A stretch of DNA of 19,805 nucleotides from JAUVIB01 sp964424545. Lineage in GTDB: Bacteria > Calditrichota > Calditrichia > Calditrichales > Calditrichaceae. Position 1 is the stretch's first letter. Every line of letters starts with the position of its first letter. The stretch covers positions 1 to 19,805 of the forward strand of contig CAYRJN010000057.1 in assembly GCA_964424545.1 (NCBI GenBank), read 5' to 3'. The position numbers and the translations under genes were made by a program. Positions 1 to 6,620 of this stretch are shown here, one piece after another. The notes below the pieces were generated by a model, which saw only the letters and a program-made list of their open reading frames with translations, was not told the DNA's origin and made no database searches.

Positions 1-589
1 TTTTGATTTTTTTAATATCTTTTATTCCCGGTGATTTTTCCGCTCCGCTGGCCACATCGATAACGGCGGGGGAGACGCTCTTTAGAGCCAGCGATATATT
101 CTGTGGTGTTATTCCGCCGGCTAATACTAATTTTTCGCGCTCTATGCTTTTGGGTATCAAATCCCAGTTAAATTGCTTGCCGCTACCGCCTAGAACGTTT
201 TTATCGTAACTGTCGAAAAGTATCATATTGGCATTTAGCATGGGATATTCCATTTGTCTACTTTGCCTTTTTATACGGTAACAAATAATGGTTGGCAGAG
301 AAAATAGAGATAGATCTTTAAAATCTTGAGGCTCGTATATTTGCAGCATCGAAACGCCACTTTCTGTAATTACCGTATCAATTTCATCGCGAGTCGGCTT
401 AACTAAAATGCCCACCGTTTGAACGGAATCATCAAGTTCGGCAATAATCTTAGCCGCAAACTTAGGCCTAAGATAGCGTGGACTTTTTTCATAAAAATTA
501 AATCCTAACCAATCGCTTCCTGCAGCGGAGGCGGCCAGCGCATCGTCTAAATTGGTAATCCCGCATATTTTTAATTTAACGGCTCTCAT
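1..589 (-). CDS. trpF: Phosphoribosylanthranilate isomerase, 3' end cut by window edge
   Basis: TrpF converts N-(5'-phosphoribosyl)anthranilate to CdRP, the step between TrpD and TrpC in cytosolic tryptophan synthesis. Translating the minus strand from the ATG at 589-587 gives 196 open codons with no stop before the edge; the family is usually about 200-210 residues, so only the tail is missing. Visible motifs are LKICGIT (residues 6-12, catalytic Cys9), GFNFYEKSPRYL (29-40), ILFDSYD with the expected catalytic Asp126, LGGSGKQFNWDL (133-144), LAGGI (156-160) and DVASGAEKSPGIKD (178-191), which binds phosphate. The usual QLHG-type motif reads LQIYEP (82-87), a mild divergence. The ATG overlaps the TGA of trpC by three bases, so translation is probably coupled and this is the last visible gene of the trp operon. 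Confidence 0.95.
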   Translation of the reverse strand, partial: MRAVKLKICGITNLDDALAASAAGSDWLGFNFYEKSPRYLRPKFAAKIIAELDDSVQTVGILVKPTRDEIDTVITESGVSMLQIYEPQDFKDLSLFSLPTIICYRIKRQSRQMEYPMLNANMILFDSYDKNVLGGSGKQFNWDLIPKSIEREKLVLAGGITPQNISLALKSVSPAVIDVASGAEKSPGIKDIKKIK

Positions 590-1371
590 ACATTTATTCC
601 GTTCTTCAATTTTTGCAATTCCGTTTCGATATCGGCGCTTCGCATCAATGTTTCGCCGATTAGAGCACCGCAAAATCCGGCTTCAAGCAAGGTTTTACAA
701 TCTTTCGAAGTTTTAATGCCGCTTTCGCTGATAACGAGCGCGTCATTGGGCAATAACCGCCTGAGTTTGAGCGAACGTTTAATATCAACGCTGAAATCGT
801 GCAAATTTCGATTATTTATACCGAATATTACATTGTCGTAATCATTTTTAATTTTATCCAAATCGTCTTCAACCGCCAACTCAAGCAATACATCCATTTT
901 TAAATCTGCAGCCAATCGTACGTAATCATTTAATACCTTTTTATCCAAGACTTTAGCAATCAGTAAAACGATATCGCTGTTTAATAGCTTGGACTGGTAA
1001 AGCTGGTATGCATCAACAATAAAATCTTTTCGTAAAATAGGAAGAGAAACCGTTTTTTTGATCTCCAGTAAATATTGAGCACTGCCCATAAAATATTTTT
1101 CATCGGTTAAAACGGAGATTGCCGCGGCGCCTCCGCGTTCATAACGCTTTGCTATTTCTATAGGGTTAAAATCGTTTCTAATAATACCCTTGGACGGAGA
1201 AGCCTTTTTAACCTCGCAGATTAAGTGAAACGCATCTTTTTCTCCTCCCATAATTTTTCGAATTAAACTATTGTTTTCCCGTATATTCTGCGGACTATGA
1301 AGTGGATATTGTTGTTTTAACTGTGCTACTTCATTCTTTTTATGAGCAATAATTTCATCCAAAATAGTCAT
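586..1371 (-). CDS. trpC: Indole-3-glycerol phosphate synthase
   Basis: This cytosolic enzyme closes the ring of CdRP to give indole-3-glycerol phosphate, the substrate of tryptophan synthase. The 261 residues match the usual single-function TrpC length. Family motifs appear in order: EVKKASPSKG (53-62, with the conserved Glu and Lys), YERGGAAAISVLTDEKYFMGS (77-97 region), LPILRKDFIVD (110-120, catalytic Lys115), VLLELA (161-166), FGINNRNL (183-190) and ISESGI (214-219), then the phosphate-binding GALIGETLM. It is not fused to TrpF, unlike in enteric bacteria. Its ATG directly follows the TAA of trpD with no spacer and its TGA overlaps the trpF start, so it sits inside a translationally coupled trpDCF block. 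Identification is secure. Confidence 0.97.
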   Translation of the reverse strand: MTILDEIIAHKKNEVAQLKQQYPLHSPQNIRENNSLIRKIMGGEKDAFHLICEVKKASPSKGIIRNDFNPIEIAKRYERGGAAAISVLTDEKYFMGSAQYLLEIKKTVSLPILRKDFIVDAYQLYQSKLLNSDIVLLIAKVLDKKVLNDYVRLAADLKMDVLLELAVEDDLDKIKNDYDNVIFGINNRNLHDFSVDIKRSLKLRRLLPNDALVISESGIKTSKDCKTLLEAGFCGALIGETLMRSADIETELQKLKNGINV

Positions 1372-2394
1372 TTAATTAACCGATCGTGTATATTCTTTAT
1401 ATTCTTCCATTTTTTTTATTGCAGCACCCGAATCAATCAGGCTGTCCGCTAAGGCTATGCCCTCTTCAATCGTGGATGATTTGTTGCCTACATAAAGACC
1501 GAATGCGGCGTTTAATACGGTAATATAACGATCAATATTTTTACGCTTTCCATTTAAAATTTCTATAATTATAGAGGCGTTTTCATCTACGCTACCGCCT
1601 GAAATGATTCGTTGTTGCGTTTCATTGCCGTTCTGAGGCGGCGTAAAAATATCTTCCGTAATTCGATCGTTATTAAAATCCACTTCAAATATATAAGATT
1701 TATCAAATGGGGATATCTCATCGAAACCATCAAAACTATGTACGGTTACGGCCTTATAATAGCCTTTTTGTTTAACGACATCGGCCATTTTTTTTGCAGT
1801 TTGACGATTATAGGCGCCAATAAATTGCCGTTTTATACCGGCCGGATTGAGCAGAGGTCCCAACATATTAAAAAAAGTACGGATACCAAGAGCTTTGCGG
1901 TGAGGAACAACCGCTTTCATTGCCGGATGATAAAGTGGCGCAAATAAGAAACCGATCCCCGTTTCGTTAATACAGCGCTGTGATTGACTGGGCGTAAGAT
2001 TAATATTGATGCCGAGTTTTTCCAAAACATCAGCAGAGCCCGATTTACTTGAAACGGAACGATTGCCGTGTTTAGCAACGGTCACGCCGCTTGCCGCTAC
2101 GACAAATCCGGCCGCCGTGGAAACGTTAAAGGAATGCTTACCGTCTCCGCCGGTGCCGCAAACATCAACGGCGTCTTTATCCTTAATATTTATCTTAATC
2201 ATATTATTTTCCATTGTGTCTAAAAATCCCAAAAGCTCATCTGTTGATTCGCCTTTAACGCGTAAACCAAAGAGAAAAGCGCCTATTTCCGTTGGACTTA
2301 TCTTTTCATCAATAATAAGCTGCAATGATTCGGCTGCTTCCTGACGTGTAAGATTTTCTTTTTCCGCTATTTTATTCAAATAATCTTCAAACAT
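1372..2394 (-). CDS. trpD: Anthranilate phosphoribosyltransferase
   Basis: TrpD transfers the phosphoribosyl group of PRPP to anthranilate, the second committed step of tryptophan synthesis. At 340 residues it has the normal length of a stand-alone TrpD, with no fused glutaminase. The PRPP-binding segment CGTGGDGKHSFNVST (79-93), the KHGNRSVSSKSGSADVLE block (108-125) and the anthranilate-site region with HPAMKAVVPHRKALGIRTFFNMLGP split over 156-180 are all intact. The start is backed by GGAG eight bases upstream of ATG (2394-2392). It is separated from trpG by 412 bp of non-coding DNA but abuts trpC, so trpDCF could have its own promoter or be read through from trpEG. Confidence 0.97.
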   Translation of the reverse strand: MFEDYLNKIAEKENLTRQEAAESLQLIIDEKISPTEIGAFLFGLRVKGESTDELLGFLDTMENNMIKINIKDKDAVDVCGTGGDGKHSFNVSTAAGFVVAASGVTVAKHGNRSVSSKSGSADVLEKLGININLTPSQSQRCINETGIGFLFAPLYHPAMKAVVPHRKALGIRTFFNMLGPLLNPAGIKRQFIGAYNRQTAKKMADVVKQKGYYKAVTVHSFDGFDEISPFDKSYIFEVDFNNDRITEDIFTPPQNGNETQQRIISGGSVDENASIIIEILNGKRKNIDRYITVLNAAFGLYVGNKSSTIEEGIALADSLIDSGAAIKKMEEYKEYTRSVN

Positions 2395-2806
2395 AAAGTA
2401 TTCTCCAACTGTTTTATTTTAAATATAGATATACCTAAAGCGTTGATATAAATTTTTTTATCTGTTTCTTGAAAAGATATTTATAAATTTTGATTTATTT
2501 ATATAGCTCTTGTTTAAATCACAGGGCTTTACCGGGTTTCTTGTGGGTAAAGTTCTAATTAACCAAGGAAAAACAGTAGAGCCGAGCAAAATAATATATA
2601 TGAGAGTATTAATTATTATTTCTATCCTTATTGTAAAAAGTAATAAATATTGTTTGTTTCAACAAAACCGATACTCATCAGCCTAATTTTGGATTTTTAT
2701 TTTCTTTGTCTATAATATGCATTGTTCATTCCGTTTGATCGACGTCGTACTGATTTTGTCAATAGGTTTAAAAGTCTACGATCTAAATTTACACAGCGCT
2801 GTTTAT
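2395..2806. other. 412-bp non-coding gap inside the trp operon (trpG to trpD)
   Basis: No convincing gene is visible on either strand. The sequence is AT-rich. It holds a 10-bp palindrome ACAGCGCTGT (2793-2802) a few bases after the trpG stop. It also holds an inverted repeat (2527-2533 with 2546-2552, CTTTACC/GGTAAAG) that could extend to 10 pairs when transcribed from the plus strand. Neither is followed by a clear T-run on the trp strand, so neither is a standard terminator. The 3' end carries the trpD ribosome site. The gap may hold an internal promoter or RNA element, but I cannot point to a good promoter match. Confidence 0.6.
2524..2555. repeat. Inverted repeat / possible RNA hairpin in the trpG-trpD gap
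   Basis: CTTTACC at 2527-2533 is the exact reverse complement of GGTAAAG at 2546-2552, with a 12-base loop. In plus-strand RNA the stem can extend outward by a G-C and two G-U pairs to 10 bp (2524-2555); in trp-strand RNA the two wobble positions become C-A mismatches. No T-run follows on the trp strand. The pairing is seen directly; any function is unknown. Confidence 0.4.
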
Positions 2807-3385
2807 TTAACCGAAATCTTTTGTGATTTCCAGCCAGTTTTTTAATATTTTCTTTCCCTCTGCAGTTAATATGGATTCCGGATGAAATTGTACGCCGTAA
2901 ACAGGATATTGCTTATGCTGCACCCCCATAACTATTCCGTCTTCCGTTTCTGCGGTAATTTCGAGCGCCTCGGGAACGGTATCTCTGTCAATGATAAGAG
3001 AATGATAACGGGCGGCATCAAATAATTCTTCAACATCTTTAAATATTTCTTTTTTATTATGAAAAATTTTTGACGCTTTCCCGTGTACTGGATAACCGGA
3101 TCGTACGACCTTAGCGCCGAAAACCTGACCGATGGATTGATGGCCGAGACATACGCCGAGCAAGGGCGTATTAACGCCGAGATATTTAATGGCGTCAAGC
3201 GATATTCCTGCATCGTCGGGTGTACCCGGCCCGGGTGAAATAACAATGCCTTGCGGCTCCAGAGCCTTAATTTCTTCAATACCCATATCGTTATTGCGTA
3301 TAACTTTTAAATCGGATTGCATTTGTCCGATTAAATCAACCAAATTATAGGTGAATGAGTCGTAATTATCGATAAATAAGATCAT
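2807..3385 (-). CDS. trpG: Anthranilate synthase glutamine amidotransferase subunit
   Basis: TrpG releases ammonia from glutamine and feeds it to TrpE for anthranilate formation; the two form a complex in the cytosol. It is a class I amidotransferase of 192 residues, the usual stand-alone length. It starts MILFIDNYDSFTYNLV and contains the oxyanion segment SPGPGTPDDAG (50-60), the nucleophile elbow GVCLGHQSIG (Cys79) and the catalytic His168 and Glu170 in VQFHPES. The frame stays open upstream to 3478, but I chose ATG 3385-3383 because family homology begins there and a GGAGG lies five bases upstream. The first 20 bases overlap the end of trpE, which fits the equal amounts needed for a two-subunit enzyme. 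TrpG proteins can be shared with folate synthesis (PabA); the context favours tryptophan as the main role. Confidence 0.96.
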   Translation of the reverse strand: MILFIDNYDSFTYNLVDLIGQMQSDLKVIRNNDMGIEEIKALEPQGIVISPGPGTPDDAGISLDAIKYLGVNTPLLGVCLGHQSIGQVFGAKVVRSGYPVHGKASKIFHNKKEIFKDVEELFDAARYHSLIIDRDTVPEALEITAETEDGIVMGVQHKQYPVYGVQFHPESILTAEGKKILKNWLEITKDFG

Positions 3386-4847
3386 TGATTCCTCCGTCAG
3401 CCGCTTGGATGGCTCTACGCAACGCTTTGGTTTTGTTAACGGTTTCCATGTATTCGCTTTCTGGATCGCTGTCGGCAACGATACCTGCGCCCGCTTGATA
3501 AAAAAGCTGTCCGTTACGCGCTACGAGTGTTCTTATGGCTATGCACATATCCATATTTCCGCTAAAGTCAAAATAACCCACCGCGCCGGCATATACGCCT
3601 CGTTTTTCCGGTTCCAATTCGTTTATTATTTCCATTGCTCTGATTTTCGGCGCGCCGCTCACCGTTCCCGCAGGAAAGGCGGATTTAAAGGCGTCGATAA
3701 CGGAAAGTCCTTTTTTTAATTTCCCTGTTACGCTGGAAATTATATGCATAACATGACTGTAACGCTGAATGGTTTTAAAGTCACGCACCTTTACCGTACC
3801 GTATTCCGATATACGCCCAAGATCGTTGCGGGCCAGATCAACCAGCATTACATGTTCGGCAATCTCTTTAGGGTCCTTGAGCAATTCTTTGGCAAGTTGG
3901 TCGTCCTCTCGTGCGTTTTTCCCTCGTCGTCTCGTTCCGGCAATGGGGATAATTTCCAGTTCATCTTTATCTTTTGTACGAATTAAGGGTTCCGGCGAAG
4001 AGCCGATGATTTGATATTCTCGCATATCAAGGAAAAACATATAAGGTGAAGGATTAATATTGCGTAAAGCGCGATAAACCTGAAACGGCTCACCTTCAAA
4101 ATCAACGCTGAAACGTTGGGAGATTACATCTTGAAAGATGTCTCCGGCAAAAATATATTCTTTGGCTTTTTCCACCGCTTGTTTAAAATCTTCTTTCATA
4201 AAATTGGAATTTTCACTTTCCCAATTGACCGAAAAATCTAAGTTTGAATCGAGCGGGCGGTTGAGCTTGCCGCGCAAAAGATCGAGTCTGTATTGCGCTT
4301 CATGATAAAGATTGTAAATATCGCTGTTTTCATCCACAAATACATTGGCGATCAATATTACTTCATTTTTCAGGTGATCAAAGGCAATCAAGTTATCATA
4401 AAAATTGAATAAGGCTTCGTCATTGCCGATAATATCCTTCTTTGGCGGAGGAAGTTTTTCGATATGGCCGATCATTTCGTACCCGAAAAAACCAACGGCG
4501 CCACAAACAAATGAGGGTAATTCTTCAATCGACACAACTTTATAACGATTTAATTCCTGTTGCAACGTATTAAAAAAATCATCATCCGAAACATGATTTT
4601 TAGAAGCGTGCATAGTAATGATTTTGTCGTTTTCCTGCTTTTGTATGAGAAAAGGTGATTGGCCGAGAAAGGAATAACGGCCGAGTTGTTCGCCGCGGAC
4701 AACGCTTTCGAGGAGAAAAGAATAGCTTCCTTTTTCTCTAAGTTTGAGATATGCCATGATGGGCGTGATAAAATCGGAATTGTATTTACGATAAACCGGC
4801 ACAATGAATCCCGGCCTGGCGTGTGATATAAACTCTTTATAATTCAT
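3366..4847 (-). CDS. trpE: Anthranilate synthase component I
   Basis: TrpE makes anthranilate from chorismate and ammonia, the first step of tryptophan synthesis. The 493-residue protein has the usual two parts: an N-terminal domain with LLES (45-48) and RYSFLG (57-62), which in known TrpE proteins bind tryptophan for feedback inhibition, and a C-terminal chorismate-binding domain. The latter shows PIAGTRRRG (301-309), LVDLARNDLGR (335-345), GTVSGAPKIRAME (394-406), GVYAGAVGY and AGAGIVADSDPE (452-463). The intact LLES argues for TrpE rather than PabB. It is the first gene of the visible trp operon and overlaps trpG by 20 bp. Upstream of its ATG (4847-4845) I see no strong Shine-Dalgarno sequence. 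Confidence 0.96.
   Translation of the reverse strand: MNYKEFISHARPGFIVPVYRKYNSDFITPIMAYLKLREKGSYSFLLESVVRGEQLGRYSFLGQSPFLIQKQENDKIITMHASKNHVSDDDFFNTLQQELNRYKVVSIEELPSFVCGAVGFFGYEMIGHIEKLPPPKKDIIGNDEALFNFYDNLIAFDHLKNEVILIANVFVDENSDIYNLYHEAQYRLDLLRGKLNRPLDSNLDFSVNWESENSNFMKEDFKQAVEKAKEYIFAGDIFQDVISQRFSVDFEGEPFQVYRALRNINPSPYMFFLDMREYQIIGSSPEPLIRTKDKDELEIIPIAGTRRRGKNAREDDQLAKELLKDPKEIAEHVMLVDLARNDLGRISEYGTVKVRDFKTIQRYSHVMHIISSVTGKLKKGLSVIDAFKSAFPAGTVSGAPKIRAMEIINELEPEKRGVYAGAVGYFDFSGNMDMCIAIRTLVARNGQLFYQAGAGIVADSDPESEYMETVNKTKALRRAIQAADGGINDLIYR
3391..3395 (-). promoter_or_regulatory. Ribosome binding site of trpG
   Basis: GGAGG on the minus strand, five bases before ATG 3385-3383, lies inside the last codons of trpE. 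It decides the trpG start against the longer upstream open frame and implies reinitiation or coupling with trpE translation. Confidence 0.7.
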
Positions 4848-4944
4848 TTAATAATCCGGAAAAATTTTACGGGCAATTTTTTTTTATTTGTCTAGGCAAT
4901 CTTACTTGAAAAATAATCATAATGTTAAACTTTGTGTAATTTTT

Positions 4945-4972
4945 ATAATATTAAATCTTTATTATTCGTAAA
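4945..4972 (-). promoter_or_regulatory. Candidate promoter of the trp operon
   Basis: On the minus strand TTTACG (4972-4967) and TATTAT (4950-4945) are separated by 16 bases, resembling -35 and -10 boxes. It would give a leader of roughly 90 bases before trpE. The region is so AT-rich that chance matches are likely. No tryptophan-rich leader peptide or T-box-like element is evident. Confidence 0.3.
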
Positions 4973-5125
4973 TTATTATTTAATAATCATCGTTGCTATT
5001 TTTCCTTTTCACGATATCAAGATTAAATCGATTTAATAATGTAACGCCAAACGCCGATTTTAATCACGGAATGCGCTTATTGCAAATTTAATTAGGAGAT
5101 TTCGATTTATTAATACCGGAGTGGT

Positions 5126-5599
5126 TTATTTTAACAGAGATGCAAAGATAATTCCCAAAATCAACCATAAAGGAATAGAGAGCAATAAAGCCAGAACTAG
5201 TCCCCTCGACCATCGGAGGCTTTCTCCCAGATCCTTCTTTTCAACAGCTCGATTGATTTTTACGGCTACGTCATCTATTTGGAAGGGTTTAGGCAAGTAA
5301 TCATACGCGCCCTTTTTTATTGTCTCAACGGCTGTTTCAATTGAGGGATATCCGGTAATGACAAGAAAGGGGATATCGCTTTTGCGCGCCTTAACCCGTT
5401 TCAAAAGCTCGATACCGTCCATTTCCGGCATAACCAGATCGGATAAAACAACATCAACATTCTTATGATCTATAATATCAAGAGCCTCATGCGCATTGGA
5501 AGCCGTCAAAGGGGAATAGCCTAATTTCTCGACTAGTTCCGAAAGAAGTTCCAGCACTTCCGCTTCGTCATCAACTATAAGGATATTTTTTTCGCCCAT
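5126..5599 (-). CDS. Membrane-anchored single-domain response regulator (receiver + C-terminal TM helix)
   Basis: Residues 1-122 form a complete CheY-like receiver domain: the acidic pair Asp10-Asp11, phosphoacceptor Asp54 in VLSDLVMPEMDG, Thr82 in VITGYPS, and Lys104 in YLPKPF. All residues needed for phosphotransfer are present. There is no DNA-binding or enzymatic output domain. Instead a short basic/charged stretch (KKDLGESLRWSR) is followed by a strongly hydrophobic segment (about 133-154) and a terminal Lys, predicting one membrane helix with the receiver on the cytoplasmic side. GGAG lies about nine bases before ATG 5599. No histidine kinase is nearby. It lies 278 bp upstream of trpE on the same strand and is divergent from the TerB-like gene. 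The receiver call is sure; the signalling partner and output are unknown. Confidence 0.9.
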   Translation of the reverse strand: MGEKNILIVDDEAEVLELLSELVEKLGYSPLTASNAHEALDIIDHKNVDVVLSDLVMPEMDGIELLKRVKARKSDIPFLVITGYPSIETAVETIKKGAYDYLPKPFQIDDVAVKINRAVEKKDLGESLRWSRGLVLALLLSIPLWLILGIIFASLLK

Positions 5600-5964
5600 T
5601 TAAAAGCTCCGCTTATAAAACTTCTTTAGAATATTAATAATTTCATATCAAAATAACTATAACACGATTAAATTTATAGATTTTCTTTTTGAATTTACAT
5701 CATTTATCATAATACTTCAAGAAAAGTTTAAATTTTTATGATTTATAATTTTAGTTTTAATTTATGAGAAACGACGGATTAATCTTTTAAAATTATATGA
5801 CGAAATTTTGAATTCAGAAAATAATACGCTATATTTGTGGGCGCCTTTTTTTGAAACTGTTGTTTAATTCAATAATTAAAACGAGCGGGAATTTTTCCTC
5901 TTAATTATGGAATTTTTTTTAAAAACCGCAAGTTAGTAGGTAATAAATAAAACAGGGATTAAAA
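5600..5964. other. 365-bp divergent intergenic region
   Basis: This very AT-rich stretch separates the membrane receiver (minus) from the TerB-like gene (plus). I see no coding potential. It holds one good Bacteroidota-style promoter match pointing to the TerB-like gene (5807-5837) and only weak candidates toward the receiver. The 120-base leader of the TerB-like gene contains GGCGCC followed by seven T (5841-5852), too short a stem to call a terminator. Confidence 0.6.
5807..5837 (+). promoter_or_regulatory. Bacteroidota-type promoter upstream of the TerB-like gene
   Basis: TTTG (5807-5810), a 19-base spacer and TATATTTG (5830-5837) match the known Bacteroidota consensus TTTG-N19-21-TAnnTTTG at every fixed position. 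It points toward the TerB-like gene with an implied leader of about 120 bases. Confidence 0.5.
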
Positions 5965-6423
5965 ATGTTAAAATCTATAATAGATTTCTTGATCGGCAGA
6001 GAAGAGAGAGACGAAAATAAAACGCTAATGAACGACCTCGACCGAGTGACCGTGGCGACCTGTGCACTTATGCTTGAAATGGCTTATGCCGATGACGAAT
6101 TTAGCCAAGATGAAAAAGAAACCATGTTGAAAGCGCTCACGACTACCTATAAAATCAATAAAAGCGCCGCATTGGATTTAATCCGTTCAGCAGAAAAGGA
6201 ACGGCGTGAAAATATAGATTTATGGCAGTTTACGCATAAAATCAATGAGGATTATTCCAAAAACGAAAAGTTAGAAGTAGCGCAAAATTTATGGAAAATT
6301 ATCTATTCCGATGGCAAAGTGGATAAACACGAAGAATACTTGATGCGTAAACTTACATCATTGTTAAACCTATCGCACGGCGATATGATTCAAGCCAAAA
6401 TAGACGCTGATGGCCGAAGCTGA
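5965..6423 (+). CDS. TerB-like (tellurite resistance TerB family) protein
   Basis: This 152-residue, probably cytosolic protein matches the TerB fold family (COG4103-like). It is an all-helical protein with two similar halves, each carrying an acidic loop after a helix: MAYADDEFSQDEKETML (39-55) and IIYSDGKVDKHEEYLMRKL (112-130). In family members such loops are proposed to bind metal. Despite the name, most chromosomal stand-alone TerB-like proteins have no proven role in tellurite resistance, and no other ter genes are present. The gene is preceded by AGGGA six to seven bases before ATG and by a good promoter match. It is divergent from the membrane receiver, so the two might share regulation, but that is only positional evidence. 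The family call is fairly sure; function is not. Confidence 0.8.
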   Translation: MLKSIIDFLIGREERDENKTLMNDLDRVTVATCALMLEMAYADDEFSQDEKETMLKALTTTYKINKSAALDLIRSAEKERRENIDLWQFTHKINEDYSKNEKLEVAQNLWKIIYSDGKVDKHEEYLMRKLTSLLNLSHGDMIQAKIDADGRS

Positions 6424-6559
6424 ACAATCATGATTGGTTCTTAAATTTATGCATTAATTTTTGCAATTCATAGGCATCCCTTTTAAATTGTCTCTATTCT
6501 TTATCGGTTGATATTTTTAATTTAATGATTAGTTTAGTATATCTATAACTAATTGATAA

Positions 6560-6583
6560 AGTGTTAGTTACGACACTATTTTT
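6560..6583 (+). terminator. Weak possible terminator after the TerB-like gene
   Basis: AGTGT (6560-6564) pairs with ACACT (6573-6577) across an eight-base loop and is followed by ATTTTT. The stem is only five base pairs with low GC, so the call is tentative. Confidence 0.2.
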
Positions 6584-6608
6584 AATTGTTTGGAAACTAT
6601 TATAATAT

Positions 6609-6614
6609 AAAGGT
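6609..6614 (+). promoter_or_regulatory. Ribosome binding site supporting a TTG start for dnaE
   Basis: AAAGGT lies six bases before TTG 6621-6623. The first in-frame ATG is codon 30, downstream of the metal-binding histidines of the PHP domain, so the TTG start is strongly favoured. Confidence 0.6.
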
Positions 6615-6620
6615 AATCTT

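Noticed and set aside
2650..2690. Hammerhead-ribozyme-like core on the minus strand: CTGATGAG followed by GAAAC
   Set aside because: The segment between the two motifs does not form a stem II, and I find no matching partners for stems I and III around it. A chance match is most likely.
2711..2716. Plus-strand TATAAT in the trpG-trpD gap as a promoter
   Set aside because: The only upstream box at proper spacing (TTGGAT) is poor and no plus-strand gene follows.
3386..3478. Longer upstream start for trpG
   Set aside because: The extension lies inside trpE in another frame, lacks family similarity, and a strong GGAGG supports ATG 3385.
4867..4920. 17-codon open frame upstream of trpE as a possible attenuation leader peptide
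   Set aside because: It contains no tryptophan codons, has no ribosome site, and no alternating hairpins or terminator are visible after it.
5965..6423. Tellurite resistance operon
   Set aside because: Only one TerB-like gene is present and none of terA, terC, terD or terZ is nearby; stand-alone TerB-like proteins are common and not tied to tellurite.
6422..6440. CAATCATGATTG palindrome after the TerB-like gene as a terminator
   Set aside because: The stem is short and AT-rich, the loop would be two bases, and no T-run follows.
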